A stretch of 44,354 nucleotides of DNA from Candidatus Yanofskybacteria bacterium RIFCSPHIGHO2_01_FULL_43_32 (GCA_001794125.1 MGJF01000006.1:1-44354); one strand, 5' to 3'. Positions 1 to 8,999 are shown, counted from the stretch's first letter. Numbers and translations: made by a program. The notes: generated by a model from the letters alone, not told the origin.

Positions 1-9
1 GGAGGGGTG

Positions 10-42
10 GCTGACGGGACTTGTCCCGTCAGCCCTTTTTTG
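10..42 (+). terminator. Intrinsic terminator of upstream gene
   Basis: gctgacggga-cttg-tcccgtcagc hairpin followed by cccttttttg. Confidence 0.8.
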
Positions 43-100
43 TTTCTGTGGCAACAGAACAAACTTGCTTAAATTTGAAAAACTTGATACTCTATAGGCC

Positions 101-499
101 ATGCTAAAAATCAGATTATCAAGGATAGGAAAGCGGGGACAGGCCTATTTTAGGGTTGTTGTCGTTGAGCATACCAAAAAACCAAGGGGCGAGTATTTGG
201 AACTTTTGGGTACATATAATCCTCATGAAAAAGTTCTTAAGGTTAAGAAAGACAGAATTGATTATTGGATATCAAAAGGCGCTCAAGCATCACCGACAGT
301 CAATAACCTGCTTGTAAATCATAAGGTCTGGGACAAACCCAAGGTCCAAAGCTGGAAACCAAAGGCAAAACCTAAAGCAGAGGCTCCGGTGTCAAAGGCA
401 GCGGCTCCGAAAACGGAAGCTCCCAAAGAAGAACTAAAGGAAGAGCCGGTTCCAGTAGAAGTACAACTAGAAGTACAACCAGAACCAGTCGTAAATTAA
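101..499 (+). CDS. rpsP: 30S ribosomal protein S16 with Lys/Ala/Pro/Glu-rich C-terminal extension
   Basis: MLKIRLSRIGKRGQAYFRVVVVEHTKKPRGEYLELLGTYNP is a typical S16 N-terminus. Confidence 0.95.
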   Translation: MLKIRLSRIGKRGQAYFRVVVVEHTKKPRGEYLELLGTYNPHEKVLKVKKDRIDYWISKGAQASPTVNNLLVNHKVWDKPKVQSWKPKAKPKAEAPVSKAAAPKTEAPKEELKEEPVPVEVQLEVQPEPVVN

Positions 500-525
500 A
501 GAGTCCCGATGTCGGAACTCTTTTT
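499..525 (+). terminator. Intrinsic terminator after rpsP
   Basis: agagtcccgatgtcggaactcttttt hairpin plus T-run. Confidence 0.75.
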
Positions 526-564
526 GCGCTTGCCAATTTGAATACGGTTCAATAGGATAATCAG

Positions 565-1212
565 GTGAAGACAATTCAGGTTGATCTGAACAAGAATTAC
601 TCCAATGTTATCCGTGAGGCGGTGAATGTTTTAAATTACGGCGGAACTATTGTTTATCCCACGGACACTTTATACGGACTGGGGGCAAACGTTCTGAATG
701 AAATTGCCGTCAAAAAAGTTTTCAGGATAAAAGAGAGAAGTTTTTCCAAACCCCTGCCGATGATTGTGAGAAATCATGTGTGGGTTAAAGAACTGGCAGA
801 AGTAAAACCGCGTCACGAGGAAATAATGAAAAAGGTCTGGCCGGGCAAGGTAACGGTTGTTTTGTTTAAAAAAGAAATTGTCCCCGGCATCCTTACGGCC
901 GAATTCAATTCCGTCGGGATAAGGATTCCCGACTATGTATTTACTGATAAGCTTTTAGGCAAATTCGGCTATCCCTTGACCTCAACTTCGGCTAATATTT
1001 CCGGACAGGAACCGACAAATGATATTAATAAGATTGTCGAAATTTTTTCCAAATCAACTGAAAAGCCGGACCTGATAATTGATGCCGGAATTCTGCCCAA
1101 GTCGGAACCGTCCATGATTATCGACCTGACAGGCGATAAGCCTAAAGTTCTCCGAATAAGCCCGACAAAACCGGAAAAATTGTTAGAGCTGCTTGAATTG
1201 GGTGGGAAATAA
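565..1212 (+). CDS. tsaC: L-threonylcarbamoyladenylate synthase (Sua5/YciO/YrdC family)
   Basis: GGTIVYPTDTLYGLGANV, KPLPMIV, STSANISGQEPT motifs; GTG start. Confidence 0.9.
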   Translation: MKTIQVDLNKNYSNVIREAVNVLNYGGTIVYPTDTLYGLGANVLNEIAVKKVFRIKERSFSKPLPMIVRNHVWVKELAEVKPRHEEIMKKVWPGKVTVVLFKKEIVPGILTAEFNSVGIRIPDYVFTDKLLGKFGYPLTSTSANISGQEPTNDINKIVEIFSKSTEKPDLIIDAGILPKSEPSMIIDLTGDKPKVLRISPTKPEKLLELLELGGK

Positions 1213-1226
1213 TTTACAATTAAACA

Positions 1227-1691
1227 ATGAAACTGGTAACTCTTTGTTTGTTGATTAAAGACAATAAGGTGCTTCTCGCCATGAAGAAGAGGGGTTTTGG
1301 GACGGGTAAAATAAACGGTATTGGCGGCAAAGTAGAAGAAGGCGAGACCATTGAAGCGGCTGCCTCAAGAGAGGTGGGTGAGGAGATTGGTGTAGTTATA
1401 GATCCGGCCAAAATGGAAAAGGTGGGCAATGTTAAGTTCTATTTTCGGGACAAGCCTGAATGGGATCAGGATATGCACGTATTTCTGGTCAAAGACTGGC
1501 AAGGTGAACCGAAAGAGTCAGAAGAGATGATTCCCAAATGGTACTCACACGGTGACATACCTTTCGACGTCATGTGGGCCGATGACAAACACTGGTTGCC
1601 GATTGTTTTAGCGGGCAAGAAGGTCGAAGGTAAGTTTCATTTCATAAACGAAGGCGCACAAATCGATGGATTTGATATTAGAGAGGTTTAA
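1227..1691 (+). CDS. NUDIX hydrolase (MTH1/8-oxo-dGTPase-like)
   Basis: NUDIX box GKVEEGETIEAAASREVGEEIGV. Confidence 0.9.
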   Translation: MKLVTLCLLIKDNKVLLAMKKRGFGTGKINGIGGKVEEGETIEAAASREVGEEIGVVIDPAKMEKVGNVKFYFRDKPEWDQDMHVFLVKDWQGEPKESEEMIPKWYSHGDIPFDVMWADDKHWLPIVLAGKKVEGKFHFINEGAQIDGFDIREV

Positions 1692-2286
1692 TGTAGGGGG
1701 ATTCAGGCTGATAAACAATCTGGCCGGACATAATGTGTGGCTGGATTGGTTTATGATTTTTGCAGCCGACAAGATGGGTTATCTTTTGATTGTGTCCGTG
1801 CTTATTTTATTCTGGAAAAAGGACTATTTTAAAAGGATTGTTTTTGTTTCTCTGGGCTCGGCAATTGTCGCCAGGTTTATGTTCGTATCCATGTTCAGAT
1901 ATTTAATTTATTCACCTCGTCCCTTTTTAGTTCTTGAGCGCGTGAACGTATTAATGAATCATCAATTTGAATCATCATTCCCTTCCGGCCACGCCTCATT
2001 TTACTTTGCCTTGGCGATGGGTGTTTACTTAAGTAATAAAAACCCCGCACCAAGCTTTTCCACTGACCGCCAATATGATAGGGGGTGGAGTTGGTGCGGG
2101 GCAAGAGCTGGTTGGATTTATTTCATCTTAGCCGGACTAATGGGGTTTGCCCGTATTTTCGTAAGCGTTCACTGGCCCTTGGATATCTTGGCGGGAGCTG
2201 TGTTGGGTGTTACTACGGCGGTAACGGTCAGTTATTTATTTAATTGGTTAAAACAAAAAATGTCCCGGAGGACATTTATGGGCTAA
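1666..2286 (+). CDS. PAP2 family phosphatase (undecaprenyl-diphosphatase-like) with in-frame palindromic insert
   Basis: YSPRPF, SFPSGHASF, SVHWPLDILAG signature motifs. Confidence 0.88.
   Translation: MDLILERFNVGGFRLINNLAGHNVWLDWFMIFAADKMGYLLIVSVLILFWKKDYFKRIVFVSLGSAIVARFMFVSMFRYLIYSPRPFLVLERVNVLMNHQFESSFPSGHASFYFALAMGVYLSNKNPAPSFSTDRQYDRGWSWCGARAGWIYFILAGLMGFARIFVSVHWPLDILAGAVLGVTTAVTVSYLFNWLKQKMSRRTFMG
2043..2101. repeat. Inverted repeat embedded in PAP2 coding sequence
   Basis: CCCCGCACCAA (2043-2053) and TTGGTGCGGGG (2091-2101), perfect 11-bp arms. Confidence 0.85.
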
Positions 2287-2519
2287 CTGCCCCAATTTCT
2301 TTTTTCCCAATCATCCAGCAGTTCGCCCAGATATTTTCTGACCGGCCTGTCTACCGTAAATGCGGCCAGCAATTTTTGTTCTATCGCGCTAAAGATCCGG
2401 TTCTCTTTGCCTCTTCTTTCCAACTCTTCTTTAAGAAGTTTTGTCTTTTCTTTACCGAGTGTCCCCAACAGGAATTTGTAAATCCAAACATCCAACTTGC
2501 CCTGATTAATTGGAGCCAT
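2283..2519 (-). CDS. Hypothetical protein, 78 aa
   Basis: ORF with SD ggaggaaac-ATG giving MAPINQGKLDVWIYKFLLG... Confidence 0.6.
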   Translation of the reverse strand: MAPINQGKLDVWIYKFLLGTLGKEKTKLLKEELERRGKENRIFSAIEQKLLAAFTVDRPVRKYLGELLDDWEKRNWGS

Positions 2520-2592
2520 GTTTCCTCCTCCGGTAAAAAACCGGAATAACAATACCACAGCTTATCAACTTAAGCAAGAGAAATTTATTTTG

Positions 2593-2676
2593 TGCCCGAG
2601 GTGGGAGTTGAACCCACAAGTCCGTAAGGACGTACGATTTTGAGTCGTATGCGTATGCCAATTCCGCCACTCGGGC
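2593..2676 (-). tRNA. tRNA-Leu (anticodon CAA)
   Basis: Cloverleaf with long variable arm; anticodon loop CTCAAAA; T-loop GGTTCAACTCC; acceptor GCCCGAG/CTCGGGC. Confidence 0.93.
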
Positions 2677-2750
2677 AATACTGACATATCTTATCATAAT
2701 TTAACTCACTTTTCAATTGCATTTTTAGATAAAAATATTAGAATAAGATT

Positions 2751-3512
2751 ATGGCTCGCATCATCAGTATTTGTAATCAAAAAGGCGGAGTTGGGAAAAC
2801 CACCACCTCGACGAATTTGTCGGCCTATTTAGCTGCTCAAGGAAAATATGTTCTTCTTGTTGACCTGGACTCGCAGGCAAATGCTACTGTTGGTCTGGGT
2901 GTGCATATCGCCGAAAACGGATCCAATGTTTATCATTCTTTGATAAGCGACCTTAATCCAAGTTTAGTAATCAAAAAAACATCCTTGTTCGGATTTGATA
3001 TTTTGCCGGCGGCCCAAAGCTTGGCCGGAGCGACCGTGGAGCTTGTTTCAATGGAATCGCGGGAACTACGCTTGAAAAAAGTTCTTGACTCACTAAGGAA
3101 CAATTATGATTATATTATCATTGACTGTCCGCCTTCTCTTGGGCTCTTGACGGTAAACGCTTTGGCCGCATCAGAGAGAGTTGTTATTCCCGTTCAATGC
3201 GAGTATTACGCCCTTGAAGGTTTGGGCCAGCTTTTGAAAACAATTGAACTGGTAAGAGGCGGGCTTAACGCGGATTTGCAAGTGTTGGGAGTGTTGCTTA
3301 CAATGTATGATAGAAGGAATCAGTTATCAAACCAGGTCTTGAACGAGGTTTCCAAAAATTTTCCGGGCAGGGTCTTCAACGCCGTTATTCCGAGAACAGT
3401 GTCTTTGGCCGAATCGCCGAGCTTCGGAAAAACAATTTTACAGTTTGATCCCGATTCAAAAGCCGCCAGAGCTTACAGGCAGTTGGCGGAAGAGGTAATT
3501 AGGCTAAATTAG
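2751..3512 (+). CDS. parA: ParA/Soj chromosome partitioning ATPase
   Basis: NQKGGVGKTTTSTNL deviant Walker A, LLVDLDSQANAT, IIDCPPSLGLLT. Confidence 0.95.
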   Translation: MARIISICNQKGGVGKTTTSTNLSAYLAAQGKYVLLVDLDSQANATVGLGVHIAENGSNVYHSLISDLNPSLVIKKTSLFGFDILPAAQSLAGATVELVSMESRELRLKKVLDSLRNNYDYIIIDCPPSLGLLTVNALAASERVVIPVQCEYYALEGLGQLLKTIELVRGGLNADLQVLGVLLTMYDRRNQLSNQVLNEVSKNFPGRVFNAVIPRTVSLAESPSFGKTILQFDPDSKAARAYRQLAEEVIRLN

Positions 3513-3520
3513 GTCATAAT

Positions 3521-4414
3521 ATGAAAAAATTATTTGGTTTAGGAAAAGGGCTGGGATCTTTAATCCCATCCAATATGGAATCTACTAACACCAATAAAAA
3601 GGAAAATGTTTTTTATGTTGAAATTAATAAGATTAAAGCCAACCCCGACCAGCCCCGGCGTGATTTTGACGAAGAAGGAATAAAAGAGCTTTCAAAGTCA
3701 GTAAGAAAATACGGCGTTCTTCAGCCGTTGCTTGTTACTAAAGTTGAGACGGAGACCCCAAAGGGACTGGACGTTTCTTACCAGCTTATTGCCGGAGAAA
3801 GAAGATTGAGGGCGTCCCAAGTTGCCGGATTGCCCCAAGTGCCGGTTATTATAAGAGACGAGTTTGAACACAAGCAGGACAGGCTTGAGGTTGCTTTGAT
3901 AGAAAACGTCCAGAGGAAAGACCTTAATCCCGTTGAAGAAGCGGAAGCCTATGACCGGCTGGCCAAAGAATTCGGGCTGACCCAAAAAGAAATTGCCGAT
4001 AAGGTTTCCAAATCAAGAGAAGTAGTTGCCAATGCTGTAAGGTTATTGAATCTGCCCAAGGACATTAGGGATGCGGTGAGAACCGATAGATTATCGCGCG
4101 CCCACGCCAAGGCATTGCTTGCTTTTAGCGACGAGACCAAGCAAAGGGAAGTTTACAACCAAATTTTGGCCGGTGGGGTTTCTTCAAAAGAGGTTGAAAG
4201 TATGGCATCATCGGCCAAACCGAAAACTTCTCGACAAGCTAAGGGCAAGAAAAATAGTAAATTCATTGAACTTGAAAAGAATCTCGGGGAAACTTTGAGC
4301 GCTCCCGTTCTCATCCAAAGCGCGAATCCGCCGGCTGGCGGAGGAGGTAAAATAGTTATTAGATTTGCTACTCTGGAGGACCTCAACAAAATCGCGAAGT
4401 CAATTATTGACTAA
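3521..4414 (+). CDS. parB: ParB/Spo0J partition protein
   Basis: NPDQPRRDFDEEGIKELSKSV, GERRLRAS, ALIENVQRKDLNPVEEA. Confidence 0.95.
   Translation: MKKLFGLGKGLGSLIPSNMESTNTNKKENVFYVEINKIKANPDQPRRDFDEEGIKELSKSVRKYGVLQPLLVTKVETETPKGLDVSYQLIAGERRLRASQVAGLPQVPVIIRDEFEHKQDRLEVALIENVQRKDLNPVEEAEAYDRLAKEFGLTQKEIADKVSKSREVVANAVRLLNLPKDIRDAVRTDRLSRAHAKALLAFSDETKQREVYNQILAGGVSSKEVESMASSAKPKTSRQAKGKKNSKFIELEKNLGETLSAPVLIQSANPPAGGGGKIVIRFATLEDLNKIAKSIID
4327..4342. repeat. Palindrome inside parB
   Basis: TCCGCC-GGCT-GGCGGA, encodes NPPAGGGG. Confidence 0.7.
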
Positions 4415-4473
4415 CTGCTCAACCCTGCCCATTTCCGACCTGTTGGATTACGGCCTCCGGCCTTCTTCGGACA

Positions 4474-4595
4474 AATGCTTAAATTAAATCTCAATTTGCT
4501 TAACAAATTTTAGCATCCGTTCCTCCCCGCCAGCTGGCGGGGATTTTCCGGCTAAAATTTGTTTAATAAGCAAATTATCAATCAATTTAAGCATT
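4474..4595. repeat. Long inverted repeat downstream of parB with GC-rich palindromic tip
   Basis: aatgcttaaattaaatctcaatttgcttaacaaattttagc pairs with gctaaaatttgtttaataagcaaattatcaatcaatttaagcatt; the loop holds CCCCGCCAGCTGGCGGGG (4525-4542). Confidence 0.9.
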
Positions 4596-4696
4596 GTGTT
4601 CCCCTCGAAACCAAACGGTCTTAAAATGGCCGGGGTTTCGCTCTTTGTCTGTATCTCCTCGTGGACGTTAGAACCTTTTGATGGTTAAATTAAGAT

Positions 4697-4930
4697 ATGG
4701 ATATTATTAAATTTTTTAGATCTCTAAATCCAGATGATTGGTCCAAAAAAGTAACAGAAAGATGGACTGTCAAAGATGTACTATCTCACTTAATCGGTTG
4801 GGACAGAGAAGTTGTTATTGAATTAAGAAATACATTTCAAAAAGAAACGGAGCCTTCGAAATGCCGAGAGACAAGAAAGATTTGCCGCCGGAGCAAATCT
4901 ATTCTGGTTCGAGGAAGGCATGTGTCCTGA
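4697..4930 (+). pseudogene. Truncated DinB/maleylpyruvate isomerase-like domain protein
   Basis: MDIIKFFRSLNPDDWSKKVTERWTVKDVLSHLIGWDREVV resembles a DinB_2-type N-terminus; the ORF then runs into a structured non-coding repeat. Confidence 0.45.
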
Positions 4931-4935
4931 GCGAT
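4851..4935 (+). repeat. Partial member of the CGCYGGA-loop structured element family (R0)
   Basis: GATTTGC-CGCCGGA-GCAAATC hairpin (4879-4899) enclosed by GCCTTC...GAAGGC, followed by TGTCCTGAGCGA. Confidence 0.45.
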
Positions 4936-4957
4936 AATTGTGAAATGGAGGCGGAGC

Positions 4958-6730
4958 TTACTTCTTGCGGTCTGACCAGGAAGCGCTTAACAGACGGACG
5001 CTATGTCCGTTTTTTGTTTTTAAGTTGGAACAGTCGGCAACGTGAACGGAGACGCCGCGGTTGACGGTCATGTAGCCTTTTATTTTGTGTTCAACGGTGG
5101 GGTTGCAGCACTTAGCCAGTTTGTACAAAAGCCCTTTATGCCCCTGAATTATAGGTTCACCTGCCTTAGGAACTACCACCTCAACCTTTTTTGTTTGTTT
5201 TATTTTTTCTTTCTTGTCCTCCGAAGCTTTAGCGAAGGAGGATTCTTTTTGCTCCAGCTCATTAAAGAATGATTTTATTTTTTTTCTTGCTTCGGCTGTC
5301 TTAACAATTTTCAGCCAGTCAAAAGACGGTTTTTTGTCCTTGCCTTTTATAATTTCCACCACATCCCCGTTTTTTAGTTCATGATGGAGGGGGACTATTT
5401 TGCCGTTTATTTTGGCGCCGCGAGTCATATTGCCTAAATCAGTATGAATGGCATAAGCGAAATCAATAGGCGTGGCGCCGTCAGGAAGGTCTTTGACCTC
5501 GCCCTTCGGCGTAAAAGCAAATATTCTGTGCTTGAAAAAATCTATTTTTAAATTGGATAGTCCCTCGCCGGGAGCTACTTCCTTTAGGAAGTTTTTGAGC
5601 TGATTGACCCACTGAACCTCTTTGACATTGGCCATAATGCCTTTTTTCTTGCCTCCTTCGCTGTAAGCCCAATGGGCGGCGATACCGTTTTCGGCGTATT
5701 CGTGCATGTTTGCGGTCCTTATTTGTATCTCAACGACCCTGCCTTTCTCGCAGAAAATTGTTGTGTGGAGGGACTGGTAGCCGTTCGGCTTGGGTAGGGC
5801 GATATAGTCCTTTATCAGGCCCGGGAGGGGTTTATAAAATTTATGGATTACTCCGAGCGCTTCATAACACGACTTTATATCAGGAACTATGATGCGCATT
5901 GCCACCAAATCGAATATTTTATCTACATCCATTTCTTTTCGGAGCATCTTGCCATACAAACTGTAATAATGTTTGGCTCGTGAGTTCATCTCTAAAATTG
6001 GAATACCGGCATCTGTCAGGTGCCTTTTTATGACCGGTTTGGTCCTGTCCGTGTATTTTATCCGGTCGGCATATTTTTCTTTTACCCCTTTTATGAGCCG
6101 GGAATATTCAAGGGGATAGATATAAGGAAAGGCCATATCTTCAAGTTGGCCCTTCAAACGTCCCATGCCTAAGCGGGCGGCAATCGGGGCGTAGATCTCT
6201 AATGTTTCAAGGGCAATTTTTCTTTGGCTGGCCGCGTCTTTATGTTTCAATGTTTCCATGTTGTGATAACGGTCGGCTAACTTGATTAGAATTACCCTGA
6301 TATCTTCAGCCATGGCGAAGAACATCTTTTTAAGAGAGTTTAAGTGGTCGGTATTGCCTTTCTTTTCGTTAGTCCGCCATCCGCCCAAACTGGCGGAGGC
6401 GGATTCGGTGTATTCGATTTTGCTTAGTTTGGTCACGCCTTCAACGAGAAAGGCGATATCTTTGCCGAATTCTTTCTCTAAATCTTTGTAGGTGACCAAA
6501 GTGTCTTCAATTGTATCATGCAGAATTCCGGCGATGATTGTGGCTGAATCCATTCCCAGCTCCGACAAAAAGTAAGCCACATGAAGAGGGTGGCTTAAAT
6601 ATTCTTCTCCTGATAACCGCTTCTGTCCCGCATGAGCCGATTTTGCCAATTCAAAAGCCTTCTCTATGAGTTTCCTGTCGGACTCCTTATAAGCCGGATT
6701 CCCAAGTATTTTTTCCAAAATTGACGTCAT
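4958..6730 (-). CDS. relA/spoT: RelA/SpoT-family (p)ppGpp synthetase/hydrolase (HD, synthetase, TGS)
   Basis: HAGQKRLSGEEYLSHPLHVAY, GILHDTIEDT, LADRYHNMETL, ALPKPNGYQSLHTT, TGS FTPKGEVKDLPDGATPIDFAYAIH. Confidence 0.95.
   Translation of the reverse strand: MTSILEKILGNPAYKESDRKLIEKAFELAKSAHAGQKRLSGEEYLSHPLHVAYFLSELGMDSATIIAGILHDTIEDTLVTYKDLEKEFGKDIAFLVEGVTKLSKIEYTESASASLGGWRTNEKKGNTDHLNSLKKMFFAMAEDIRVILIKLADRYHNMETLKHKDAASQRKIALETLEIYAPIAARLGMGRLKGQLEDMAFPYIYPLEYSRLIKGVKEKYADRIKYTDRTKPVIKRHLTDAGIPILEMNSRAKHYYSLYGKMLRKEMDVDKIFDLVAMRIIVPDIKSCYEALGVIHKFYKPLPGLIKDYIALPKPNGYQSLHTTIFCEKGRVVEIQIRTANMHEYAENGIAAHWAYSEGGKKKGIMANVKEVQWVNQLKNFLKEVAPGEGLSNLKIDFFKHRIFAFTPKGEVKDLPDGATPIDFAYAIHTDLGNMTRGAKINGKIVPLHHELKNGDVVEIIKGKDKKPSFDWLKIVKTAEARKKIKSFFNELEQKESSFAKASEDKKEKIKQTKKVEVVVPKAGEPIIQGHKGLLYKLAKCCNPTVEHKIKGYMTVNRGVSVHVADCSNLKTKNGHSVRLLSASWSDRKK
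5217..5242. repeat. Imperfect palindrome inside spoT encoding SSFAKASEDK
   Basis: TCCTCCGAAGCTTTAGCGAAGGAGGA. Confidence 0.75.
6373..6403. repeat. Imperfect palindrome inside spoT encoding ESASASLGGWRT
   Basis: TCCGCCATCCGCC-caaact-GGCGGAGGCGGA. Confidence 0.75.
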
Positions 6731-6765
6731 AATGTAAGTAATGTAGTCTTTTCTGTCTTAATTTT

Positions 6766-6791
6766 CAACGGCTCACATATGTGAGCCGTTG
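6766..6791. terminator. Perfect palindrome between spoT and topA, likely terminator
   Basis: CAACGGCTCACATATGTGAGCCGTTG. Confidence 0.65.
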
Positions 6792-6820
6792 TTGTTTGAT
6801 GGTTTGTTCGGGTGTGTGAA

Positions 6821-8998
6821 CTATTCTTTCTTTTTTCTTCCTCGCCTTCCCGCCTTCTTTTCTTCTTTAAATATCTCAAGAGCGCGGGGGAGGGCGATGG
6901 TGTAAACATCATCACCGGAGATTTTTTTAAGCGAGCGGAAGTCGCCGTCATGCACGACATACGGGCCGAAGCGTCCGATGTTGGCGACAATGTCTTTTCC
7001 TGTTTCGGGATGGACGCCGAGGATGCGGGGCAAACTCAAATATTTGAGCGCATCTTTTAGGGTAACTGTTGAGGGGTCTTTGTCTTTCGGGATGCTTGAG
7101 CGCGGCGGTTTAGGGTTTTCTTTAGTTTTTTCTCCCAACTGAACATACGGACCGAAACGGCCTTCCATAACAAAGATAGGCAGGCCGGTTTTTTCGTCTG
7201 TTCCGACAGGTTTGTTTGGTTCAACTACCGAGCCGTCAATCCGGCGCGCGCCGGCGCAATCCGGGTAGCGTTCACAACTCATAAATTTTCCGCCCCGGCC
7301 GAGCTTGATTATCATGGAGCTGCCGCAAACAGGACATTTGAATTCTTTGGGCGCGGGGCCTAAGTTGGTCAGCTTATCTATTTTTTCTTTTGCTTTGACG
7401 TCTTTGTGAAACGGCGTATAGAAATCCTGAAGGGTTTTAACGTACTCTCTTTTTCCGGCGGCGATATCATCAAGCTCATCTTCCATTTCGGCGGTGAAAG
7501 TGTCGTTGATGTAACTCGTGAAATTTTCTTCAAGAAATGAACTGACGACCTCGCCGGTGTCGGTGGGCTTCAACGCCCGGCCCTCTTTCTCCACATATTT
7601 GCGGTCATACAAGGTTTTAATTATAGAAGCGTAAGTGGAAGGTCTTCCAATGCCGCGTTTTTCCAACTCTTTCACAAGGCCGGCTTCTGAATAACGGGGG
7701 AGAGGCTCCGTGTGTTTTTCTTCGCTCACGATATCTTTAAGGGTCAAGGCTTCATTTGTGTCAATTTTGGGCAATTCTACATCTTCGCCTCGTGCGCGTG
7801 TGTCGCAGGCAAGCCAGCCGTCGAACATGACCCGTGAGCCGGTGGCGGAAAAGTCGGGCAATTCAGCTTCCTTAGTAGCCGCGGTAATCTTTGTGCGCAC
7901 AAGCTTGGCATCGGCCATTTGCGAGGCAATCGTCCGCTCCCGGATAAGGCGGTAGAGTTTTTTCTGATCTTCGTTGTGTCCGGCATTTTCGCGGTAAGCG
8001 TCAGTCGGGCGGATTGCCTCGTGCGCCTCCTGGGCATTCTTGCTTTTAGTCTTGTAAGCGCGCGGTTCCGCATATTGTTTGCTATAGGTTTTTTCAATAA
8101 GGCCTAAAATTTGTCCCTGCGCGGAAGCGGCTAAGTTAACGCTGTCGGTGCGCATATATGTAATAAAACCTTGCTCATAAAGTTTTTGGGCGATACCCAT
8201 TGTCCGGGACGGCGCAAAACCGAGACGTGAACTTGCCGCTTGCTGGAGAGTTGAGGTCGTGAACGGCGGCCGGGGCGAGCGTTTAATTTCGCTTTCAGTA
8301 ATATCTTTGACAAACCAGGATCCGACCCTGCTTTTTTTAAGAATATCCTCGGCAATTTTAACGTCTTCGGGCTGTTCTTCGCAGGTGACTCGGAAAACTG
8401 TTTTGTTGTTTCCGAACACATCGGCGGTAATAATATAATATGTTTCACTCTTGAAAGAACGGATCTCGCGTTCACGCTCAACGATAATACGAAGCGCCGG
8501 CGACTGGACTCGTCCGGCGGACAGCCCATAGCGAACTTTTTTCCAAATCAGGCCGGAAAGATCATAGCCCACAAGGCGGTCAAGAACCCGGCGCGCCTCC
8601 TGCGCTTTTACAAGTTCCGGATCAATTTTGCGCGGGTGTCCCAACGCTTCTTTTATTGCTTCCTTGGTGATCTCGTGGAAGACGATTCGTTTGGGATTTT
8701 TTAAACCGAGCACTTCCGATATGTGCCACGCGATGGATTCTCCTTCCCGGTCCGGGTCGGTGGCGAGGTAAATTTCGTCGGATTTTTCGGCAATATTTTT
8801 CAGGTCTTCCAGAATATCTTTTTTGCCGGGAGATATCTCATAGTGTGGAATGAATCCGCCCTTGATGTCTATGGCCTTTTTGTTGCTTTTCGGCAAATCC
8901 CGCACATGACCGACGGAAGCGCGGACGGAAAAACCACCCCCTAAAAACTTGGAGATGGTTTTGGATTTGGTTGGCGACTCAACAATAACTAAATTCAT
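6821..8998 (-). CDS. topA: DNA topoisomerase I
   Basis: MNLVIVESPTKSKTISKFLGGGFSVRASVGHVRDLP, ATDPDREGESIAWH, FITYMRTDS, C-terminal CPVCGSSMIIKLGRGGKFMSC zinc motif. Confidence 0.97.
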   Translation of the reverse strand: MNLVIVESPTKSKTISKFLGGGFSVRASVGHVRDLPKSNKKAIDIKGGFIPHYEISPGKKDILEDLKNIAEKSDEIYLATDPDREGESIAWHISEVLGLKNPKRIVFHEITKEAIKEALGHPRKIDPELVKAQEARRVLDRLVGYDLSGLIWKKVRYGLSAGRVQSPALRIIVEREREIRSFKSETYYIITADVFGNNKTVFRVTCEEQPEDVKIAEDILKKSRVGSWFVKDITESEIKRSPRPPFTTSTLQQAASSRLGFAPSRTMGIAQKLYEQGFITYMRTDSVNLAASAQGQILGLIEKTYSKQYAEPRAYKTKSKNAQEAHEAIRPTDAYRENAGHNEDQKKLYRLIRERTIASQMADAKLVRTKITAATKEAELPDFSATGSRVMFDGWLACDTRARGEDVELPKIDTNEALTLKDIVSEEKHTEPLPRYSEAGLVKELEKRGIGRPSTYASIIKTLYDRKYVEKEGRALKPTDTGEVVSSFLEENFTSYINDTFTAEMEDELDDIAAGKREYVKTLQDFYTPFHKDVKAKEKIDKLTNLGPAPKEFKCPVCGSSMIIKLGRGGKFMSCERYPDCAGARRIDGSVVEPNKPVGTDEKTGLPIFVMEGRFGPYVQLGEKTKENPKPPRSSIPKDKDPSTVTLKDALKYLSLPRILGVHPETGKDIVANIGRFGPYVVHDGDFRSLKKISGDDVYTIALPRALEIFKEEKKAGRRGRKKKE

Positions 8999-8999
8999 T

